The position numbers were made by a program, and so were the translations under genes. The notes beneath the pieces were generated by a model, which was not told the DNA's origin, did not search any database, and was given only the letters and a program-made list of their open reading frames with translations. From Moorena sp. SIO3H5 (lineage in GTDB: Bacteria; Cyanobacteriota; Cyanobacteriia; Cyanobacteriales; Coleofasciculaceae), in assembly GCF_010692395.1 (NCBI RefSeq), contig NZ_JAAHHS010000040.1, positions 1 through 35,419 of the forward strand: a DNA stretch of 35,419 bases. The letters are read 5' to 3'. Position 1 is the first letter of the stretch. Every line of letters starts with the position of its first letter. This document shows positions 30,971-35,419 of the stretch, piece by piece.

Positions 30971-31924
30971 GTGGTCAAAGCGATGAAATTGAAAAAAAAT
31001 AGCTGGAAGCTAGCTGGCTTGTTTGCCGTAGTAGCATCAACTGTTGCGTTAGTGGCACCAACAGTTAACTCTCAAGGTACACCCACCGTCAGAATTGATG
31101 GGTCTAGCACCGTTTACCCGATTACTGAAGCAGTAGCGGAAGAGTTTCAGGATCTCAAGAAAAATGGAGTACGAGTAACCGTTGGTATTTCTGGAACTGG
31201 TGGCGGTTTTAAGAAATTCTGTATTGGGGAAACCGACATCTCTGACGCTTCTCGACCAATTAAGGACAAAGAGAAGGCACTCTGTGCTAAAAATGGCATT
31301 GAGTATATGGCCATTCCAGTGGCATACGATGCGATTACCGTCGTAGTCAATAAAGGCAATAGTGCGGTTACAGACATTAAAGTTGAAGAACTCAATAAAA
31401 TGTGGAAGCCTGAGTCTGAGGGCACTGTAACCAAATGGAGTCAAGTAAATTCTAATTGGCCAGACCTGCCCCTCGTTCTCTACGGTCCTGGTGCAGACTC
31501 CGGAACCTTTGACTACTTCACTAAAAAGATTAACGGCAAGTCTGGTGCTAGCCGCACCGATTACACCCCTAGTGAAGATGACAACGTTTTGGTTCAAGGT
31601 GTAGAAACGGATCCAAAAGCCCTGGCATACTTCGGTCTTTCCTACTACCTAGAAAACCAAGACAAGCTTAAGGCTGTTGCTATCAATGGGGTAGAACCTT
31701 CTCTGACAACGGTACGTAACGGGACTTACACGCCCCTATCCCGACCAATTTTCATCTATGTCAACAAAAACGCTGTTAAGCGTCCCGAGGTAAATGATTT
31801 TGTGACCTATTACCTCCAAAATGCTGAGCGATTAGTCACTGAGGTTAAGTCGGTGCCTCTATCTTCTGCAGACTATGCCAAATCCCTGGCAGAGTTAGAG
31901 GTTCTAGTCGGTAGCGGTAACTAA
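30971..31924 (+). CDS. pstS: Phosphate ABC transporter substrate-binding protein PstS
   Basis: A 317-aa periplasmic phosphate-binding protein. A signal peptide (about 1-34, hydrophobic [19 protein letters not shown]) precedes the mature [20 protein letters not shown], where the Gly-Ser-Ser-Thr loop binds phosphate. The second phosphate-contact block is [20 protein letters not shown] with DASRPI, and the third is [12 protein letters not shown]. Start is GTG at 30971, supported by GGGAG 9 nt upstream; the ATG at 30983 is too far from it. It resembles the PstS/SphX type of cyanobacteria. It is the first gene of pstSCAB. A hairpin follows its stop, a typical position for lowering expression of the downstream membrane genes relative to pstS. 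Confidence 0.96.
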   Translation: MVKAMKLKKNSWKLAGLFAVVASTVALVAPTVNSQGTPTVRIDGSSTVYPITEAVAEEFQDLKKNGVRVTVGISGTGGGFKKFCIGETDISDASRPIKDKEKALCAKNGIEYMAIPVAYDAITVVVNKGNSAVTDIKVEELNKMWKPESEGTVTKWSQVNSNWPDLPLVLYGPGADSGTFDYFTKKINGKSGASRTDYTPSEDDNVLVQGVETDPKALAYFGLSYYLENQDKLKAVAINGVEPSLTTVRNGTYTPLSRPIFIYVNKNAVKRPEVNDFVTYYLQNAERLVTEVKSVPLSSADYAKSLAELEVLVGSGN

Positions 31925-31969
31925 GCCTAGAACTGGATCTAACCTAGAGGATTTAATTGCTTTAATGTG

Positions 31970-32013
31970 GTCAAGAGCGATTAGTAGTAGAATTATCAAT
32001 CATCGCTCTTGAC
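31970..32013 (+). other. Hairpin after pstS
   Basis: GTCAAGAGCGA (31970-31980) and TCGCTCTTGAC (32003-32013) pair perfectly over 11 bp. No T-run follows, so it probably acts as an mRNA 3'-end stabiliser or partial attenuator rather than a full terminator. Confidence 0.6.
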
Positions 32014-32052
32014 TTATGTTCAAAAGAGTCCTAAATTCTCAGGTAAGCATAT

Positions 32053-32079
32053 GCGCTATGCGCACGCTGCGCGAACAGC
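32053..32079 (-). repeat. GC-rich dispersed repeat, copy 2 (inverted)
   Basis: Reverse complement of 14281-14307 with 26 of 27 positions identical. The left flank GCATATGC is itself a palindrome. Confidence 0.85.
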
Positions 32080-32241
32080 CGTGAGCCTTCAGCCTTCAGG
32101 TGAAAATAAACTTTTTTGGCTTAGGGTGCGCAAACAGAAAAATCTAATAGTTCGAGATTAATCAGAATTGAAAGTCTGGGGATTTGCCCATAATTACGCA
32201 TATCCCATTCGCTTAGCGTGGCCGCCAATAGCCACTCAATT

Positions 32242-32257
32242 AGCGTGCGCGTAGCGC
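32242..32257 (+). repeat. GC-rich dispersed repeat, partial copy 3
   Basis: AGCGTGCGCGTAGCGC matches the last 16 bp of the 14281-14307 repeat in direct orientation. Confidence 0.7.
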
Positions 32258-32313
32258 AATAACTAATAACTGACAGCTGCCTTGAGACAATACTTTTATT
32301 TATTCCCGATTTA

Positions 32314-33243
32314 ATGACCGAAAAACTGATTCGACTTAACCAGACCAAACAACTCTCACCAAAATTAATTCGCAATTTGCGAGAAAGAGGGATTGAAATA
32401 CTATTGTTTTTGGCGGCATTATCTTCAGTCGCCACTATGGCAGCAATTATCTTTTTCCTGCTTAGGGAATCTCTGGCATTTTTCAAGGAAGTCTCATTAA
32501 TTGATTTCCTCACTGATACCAAATGGACACCGATGTTTCTAGATAAACACTACGGAATTTTGCCATTGATATCAGGAACCCTAGTAACCGCTACGACTGC
32601 TCTCCTACTTGCTATCCCCACAGGAACTATTGCTGCGATTTACCTAAGTGAATTTGCTCCTCCTACATTACGAGAAGTAATTAAACCAGGTTTGGAGCTT
32701 TTAGCAGCAATTCCTACAGTGGTTTATGGTTATTTTGCCCTGCTGGTGGTTAGCCCTCTTCTGCGCAATATTTTTACTGAATTGCCGGTTTTTAATATGC
32801 TAAGTGCGGGTCTAGTCATGGGTTTGATGATTATTCCCTTTATTAGTTCCATTAGTGAAGATGCCATGCGAGCGGTTCCGGTAGAGTTACGGGAAGGGTC
32901 TTATGCTATGGGAGCAACTCGCTTACAGACAGCATGGAACGTTGTGTTTCCTGCTGCTATTTCAGGCATTGCCTCATCCTACATCCTAGGAGCATCGAGG
33001 GCTGTAGGGGAAACGATGATTGTTGCGATCGCAGCAGGCTTACAACCCAAAATAGCTTGGAATCCCCTAGACCAAGCCGCTACAATCACTGCTTACATCG
33101 TCCAGGTAAGTCTTGGAGATTTGCCTCATGGCACTCTAGAATACCAGACCATTTTTGCAGCTGGACTAACCTTAGTGTTAATGACTCTAGTCCTAAATAT
33201 CATCGGGCATTTCTTAGCTAAGCGTTATCGAGAAATTTATTAG
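32314..33243 (+). CDS. pstC: Phosphate ABC transporter permease PstC
   Basis: A 309-aa inner-membrane permease with six expected spans, beginning after a polar N-terminal tail (IEILLFLAALSSVATMAAII). The region GILPLISGTLVTATTALLLAIPTG is the conserved PstC entry to the core. The ATPase-contact EAA loop is EGSYAMGATRLQTAWNVVFPAA with the following GASRAVGETMIVAIAAG. It pairs with PstA to form the phosphate channel. No strong ribosome site is seen before the ATG at 32314. Its TAG stop abuts a MITE-like element that fills the gap to pstA. Confidence 0.95.
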   Translation: MTEKLIRLNQTKQLSPKLIRNLRERGIEILLFLAALSSVATMAAIIFFLLRESLAFFKEVSLIDFLTDTKWTPMFLDKHYGILPLISGTLVTATTALLLAIPTGTIAAIYLSEFAPPTLREVIKPGLELLAAIPTVVYGYFALLVVSPLLRNIFTELPVFNMLSAGLVMGLMIIPFISSISEDAMRAVPVELREGSYAMGATRLQTAWNVVFPAAISGIASSYILGASRAVGETMIVAIAAGLQPKIAWNPLDQAATITAYIVQVSLGDLPHGTLEYQTIFAAGLTLVLMTLVLNIIGHFLAKRYREIY

Positions 33244-33335
33244 TATAGCGATTTTAAGTTGGGTGAGGTACACATTTTTTTATTTTAGGAATTATCTATC
33301 AATACTAGTTTCATATATCATTGGAAAACGCTATA
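33244..33335 (+). mobile_element. MITE-like element filling the pstC-pstA gap
   Basis: Starts directly after the pstC stop: TATAGCGATTTT (33244) and AAAACGCTATA (33325-33335) form a terminal inverted repeat with a one-base indel. The first 45 bp (GTTGGGTGAGGTACA, then TTTTAGG) match the elements at 16783 and 13135. It lacks heptamers and ends 3 bp before the pstA ATG. Confidence 0.6.
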
Positions 33336-33338
33336 TAA

Positions 33339-34301
33339 ATGTCACAGGAACAATTACTTACAATTCAAGAAGATATAAATCGCCGTAAGCTTATTAATCA
33401 GATTTTTGCCATCGTTGGTTTGGTAGTTATTCTGGTGGCTATATTTATCTTGCTGGCGTTAATAGTCTATATGGTAAGTTCAGGAATATCCCGGATTTCA
33501 CCAGAGTTTTTTACATCGTTTCCTAGTCGTAGAGCAGAAAAAGCGGGGATTATGTCGGCCTGGGTAGGCACTAGTCTGATTATGTTAGTGACTGCCTTAG
33601 CTGCGGTGCCCATTGGTGTGGCTTCAGGAATTTATTTAGAAGAATATTCCCGAAAAAACTTGCTAGCGGATTTTATTGAAATTAATGTCACGAATTTGGC
33701 AGGAGTTCCCTCCATTGTCTATGGTTTATTAGCCTTGGGGTTATTCGTCTATGAGTTAAATTTAGGTCGAAGCATTCTCTCAGCAGGGTTGACTTTAGCC
33801 TTGTTAATTCTACCAGTGGTGATTGTCACCACACGAGAGGCACTGCGAGCAATTCCTAATCATCTCCGGGAGGCTGCTTATGCTCTTGGAGCCAGTAAGT
33901 GGCAAATGATTTGGGATCATGTTTTGCCCTATTCTTTTGGTAGTATTCTCACAGGCGTAATCATTGGTTTATCTCGGGCAATTGGAGAAACTGCTCCTGT
34001 GGTTACCATTGGTGCTCTAGTATTTATTCGCTTTTTGCCAGATTCTCCAATAAACAGCGAATTTCCTTATATTCCCTTTCAGGGTGAATTTCCCTATCTA
34101 AACATACAGCAGCTGTTTGCATGGCTTCAGTCTGAATTCACGGTTATGCCGATTCAAATGTTTACCTGGGTATCTAGACCTGAACGGGCATTTGAGGCAA
34201 ATGCAGCTGCAGCCGGTACAGTGTTGATTGCTATGACTCTGGCTATGAATGGTATTGCTATTTATCTACGCTATCGCTTCCGTAAAGGTCTAAAATGGTA
34301 G
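33339..34301 (+). CDS. pstA: Phosphate ABC transporter permease PstA
   Basis: A 320-aa inner-membrane permease. After a polar start it has a span ([22 protein letters not shown]) and the PstA signature [22 protein letters not shown]. The EAA loop is [23 protein letters not shown] followed by [18 protein letters not shown]. An internal variable loop ([18 protein letters not shown]) is longer than in enterobacterial PstA. The gene overlaps pstB by 7 bp, implying translational coupling. The start at 33339 is only 3 bp after a MITE-like element, so its ribosome site (weak, near CTATATAA) is supplied by the element's end. Confidence 0.95.
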   Translation: MSQEQLLTIQEDINRRKLINQIFAIVGLVVILVAIFILLALIVYMVSSGISRISPEFFTSFPSRRAEKAGIMSAWVGTSLIMLVTALAAVPIGVASGIYLEEYSRKNLLADFIEINVTNLAGVPSIVYGLLALGLFVYELNLGRSILSAGLTLALLILPVVIVTTREALRAIPNHLREAAYALGASKWQMIWDHVLPYSFGSILTGVIIGLSRAIGETAPVVTIGALVFIRFLPDSPINSEFPYIPFQGEFPYLNIQQLFAWLQSEFTVMPIQMFTWVSRPERAFEANAAAAGTVLIAMTLAMNGIAIYLRYRFRKGLKW

Positions 34302-35095
34302 AACAAATATCTGATAAATTATCCGAATCAACTATTAGTAACGCCAAAGCTGAGGTGGATAACCTCAGTTTTTACTATGGTTCATTTCAGGCGCTTAAAA
34401 GTATTAGTTTAGTGGTGCCGGAAAAACAAGTAACTGCACTAATTGGACCATCAGGGTGTGGCAAAACCACGTTACTGCGATGCTTCAATCGTATGCATGA
34501 CCTTTATCCTGGTAATCGCTACGAGGGAGCAATCTGGCTCGACTCCGATGTCAACATTTTAGGTAAGAAAATTGACCCGATAGAAGTTCGGATGCGGATT
34601 AGCATGGTATTCCAAAAGCCTAATCCTTTTCCGAAATCAATTTATGATAATGTTGCCTATGGGTTGCGAGTGCGCGGTGAAAATAGGCGTCGTCTGATTG
34701 AAGACAAAATGGAGAAAGCCTTGCGGGGAGCGGCTTTGTGGGATGAAGTGAAAGACCGCCTCTATGACTCAGCCTATAACCTATCTGGAGGTCAACAGCA
34801 ACGTCTTTGTATTGCCCGGGCTTTAGTGGCTGACCCAGAGATTATTTTATTCGATGAACCCACCTCTGCCCTTGACCCCATTGCTACTTCCAGCATTGAA
34901 GAATTAATCGGTGAGCTGAAGAAACAGGTCACAATTTTGATTGTGACTCACAGCATGCAACAGGCAGCAAGAATATCAGACTATACCGCGTTTATGTACT
35001 TGGGGGCAATGATGGAGTTTGGGGAGACTAGGCAAATGTTTGAACGACCGTCGAACTCACAGACAGAAGCTTATATTAGCGGACGCATTGGCTAG
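34295..35095 (+). CDS. pstB: Phosphate ABC transporter ATP-binding protein PstB
   Basis: A 266-aa ABC ATPase. Walker A is GPSGCGKTT (51-59), the PstB-type Q-loop is [16 protein letters not shown], the signature is LSGGQQQR (163-170), Walker B is [12 protein letters not shown] (184-195) and the switch His is in [14 protein letters not shown]. The CFNRMHDL and D-loop regions are PstB-typical. It powers phosphate import through PstC-PstA. It overlaps pstA by 7 bp. No phoU follows within the window. The C-terminal [18 protein letters not shown] is the standard PstB end. Confidence 0.97.
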   Translation: MVEQISDKLSESTISNAKAEVDNLSFYYGSFQALKSISLVVPEKQVTALIGPSGCGKTTLLRCFNRMHDLYPGNRYEGAIWLDSDVNILGKKIDPIEVRMRISMVFQKPNPFPKSIYDNVAYGLRVRGENRRRLIEDKMEKALRGAALWDEVKDRLYDSAYNLSGGQQQRLCIARALVADPEIILFDEPTSALDPIATSSIEELIGELKKQVTILIVTHSMQQAARISDYTAFMYLGAMMEFGETRQMFERPSNSQTEAYISGRIG

Positions 35096-35119
35096 AACCT
35101 CAGCAGCAGCTGGTTAAGG

Positions 35120-35163
35120 GATATGCGTTCGCTAGCCAACGCCCTTCGGGCTAATCGCATATC
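35120..35163. repeat. Palindromic repeat after pstB
   Basis: GATATGCG (35120-35127) and CGCATATC (35156-35163) enclose GCCC/GGGC around TTC, giving a cruciform-like structure. It may serve as the pstB mRNA 3' end. TTCGCTAGCC resembles the GC-rich dispersed repeats. Confidence 0.6.
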
Positions 35164-35206
35164 GTAAACCCTTCCTGAACATGCTGCTTTCATCAACTAA
35201 AAATTC

Positions 35207-35295
35207 AGGACTTACGCACAGAATCCATGGGTAGGGTGGGCAAAACCTTGCCCACCCTACAGGTAGCGTTAACTTGAGGGATTTGCGTAAGTCCT
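35207..35295. mobile_element. MITE-like element with AGGACTTACGCA ends and an internal hairpin
   Basis: Perfect 12-bp inverted repeats AGGACTTACGCA (35207-35218) and TGCGTAAGTCCT (35284-35295) bound 89 bp. Inside, GTAGGGTGGGCAA (35231-35243) pairs perfectly with 35248-35260. AAAATT occurs next to both ends, possibly a target duplication. Confidence 0.7.
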
Positions 35296-35339
35296 AAAAT
35301 TGCTATAATTTTTGGTTGATGCCCAGTTTGAGGTAAACC

Positions 35340-35419
35340 TTGAAAACTGTTGCTGTCTTTTTTGATGAAGCTGGCACCTTTGCCTACCCATTTACTAAAA
35401 AAAAGTATATACGACACAT
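35340..35419 (+). CDS. Possible start of a gene cut by the window end
   Basis: A TTG at 35340 preceded by GAGGT opens a frame reading KTVAVFFDEAGTFAYPFTKK to the window edge. A TAA lies two codons upstream, so this TTG is the only start in frame. Too short to identify. Confidence 0.25.
   Translation, partial: MKTVAVFFDEAGTFAYPFTKKKYIRH

Larger units (their letters stand above)
31925..32313. other. pstS-pstC spacer with hairpin and dispersed repeats
   Basis: Contains the hairpin at 31970-32013, then two GC-rich repeat copies (32053-32079 inverted and 32242-32257 direct relative to 14281-14307). No gene is seen. The long, repeat-filled spacer may weaken transcriptional coupling of pstS to pstCAB. 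Confidence 0.7.

Noticed and set aside
31049..31597. A 182-codon minus-strand frame inside pstS.
   Set aside because: It is antisense to a fully conserved pstS coding region, and its translation lacks protein-like character.
1..35419. tRNA, rRNA or tmRNA genes.
   Set aside because: Scanning for T-arm (GGTTCGA-like) and acceptor pairing in the gaps by eye gave no candidate. A tRNAscan-SE run would be decisive.

Overview
The window looks like chromosomal DNA from a filamentous cyanobacterium. Evidence seen in the sequence: a dozen or so HIP1 octamers (GCGATCGC, for example near 3609, 7518, 8318, 11922, 14722 and 28263), the cyanobacterial/plastid genes ycf46 and ycf35, a DUF2993 gene, a Nostoc-type L-lactate oxidase, and many heptamer tandem repeats of the STRR kind known from filamentous cyanobacteria. 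The repeat load resembles Moorena/Lyngbya-type genomes, but the genus is an inference.

Layout. 1-1378 is the 3' part of malQ. 1804-3379 (minus) is a RsuA/RluB-type pseudouridine synthase followed by a RodZ-like HTH membrane protein. 3527-7022 (plus) holds a DUF2993 gene, a ribbon-helix-helix protein behind two dyads, ycf46 and ycf35 with a good terminator. A 45-aa membrane-protein candidate converges on that terminator. 7368-9007 encodes a thioredoxin and a class I aminotransferase. A small minus-strand gene (9068-9283) lies beside a long gene-free stretch rich in hairpins. 9998-13035 is gatB and argJ. 13263-17979 (minus) holds a DUF547 lipoprotein, a GT-C/GT2 glycosyltransferase pair and a DUF3179 protein, separated by repeats. 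18008-25386 is an accessory island: a paralogue of the small 9068 gene, a transposase relic, an EcsC-family hydrophobic protein, a 1492-aa CHAT protease-NACHT-repeat protein and an unrecognised 304-aa protein, all coding minus. 25857-29098 (minus) carries an M48 metalloprotease, a family 3 solute-binding protein and an L-lactate oxidase. 29469-35095 (plus) is a four-repeat Pho box, a solo TnpB element and pstS-pstC-pstA-pstB.

How the genes work together. pstSCAB is a complete high-affinity phosphate ABC transporter. Its likely SphR-binding Pho box lies upstream of an IS1341-type TnpB element that now separates box and pstS. The GT2 and GT-C genes are 13 bp apart and probably form a lipid-linked sugar donor/transferase pair. 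The CHAT-NACHT protein has the architecture of an NLR-like sensor protease. Its two neighbours could be partners or substrates, and this cassette is the best candidate for an undescribed conflict or programmed-death system here.

Small repeats are a major theme. There are MITE-like elements whose terminal inverted repeats start TATAGC (1558-1702, 13135-13258, 16783-16903, 18008-18114, 33244-33335), another with AGGACTTACGCA ends (35207-35295), several 7-bp and 14-bp tandem arrays, a 44-bp tandem duplication, a GC-rich dispersed repeat, and a 57-bp stray piece of the lactate oxidase gene at 25778-25834.
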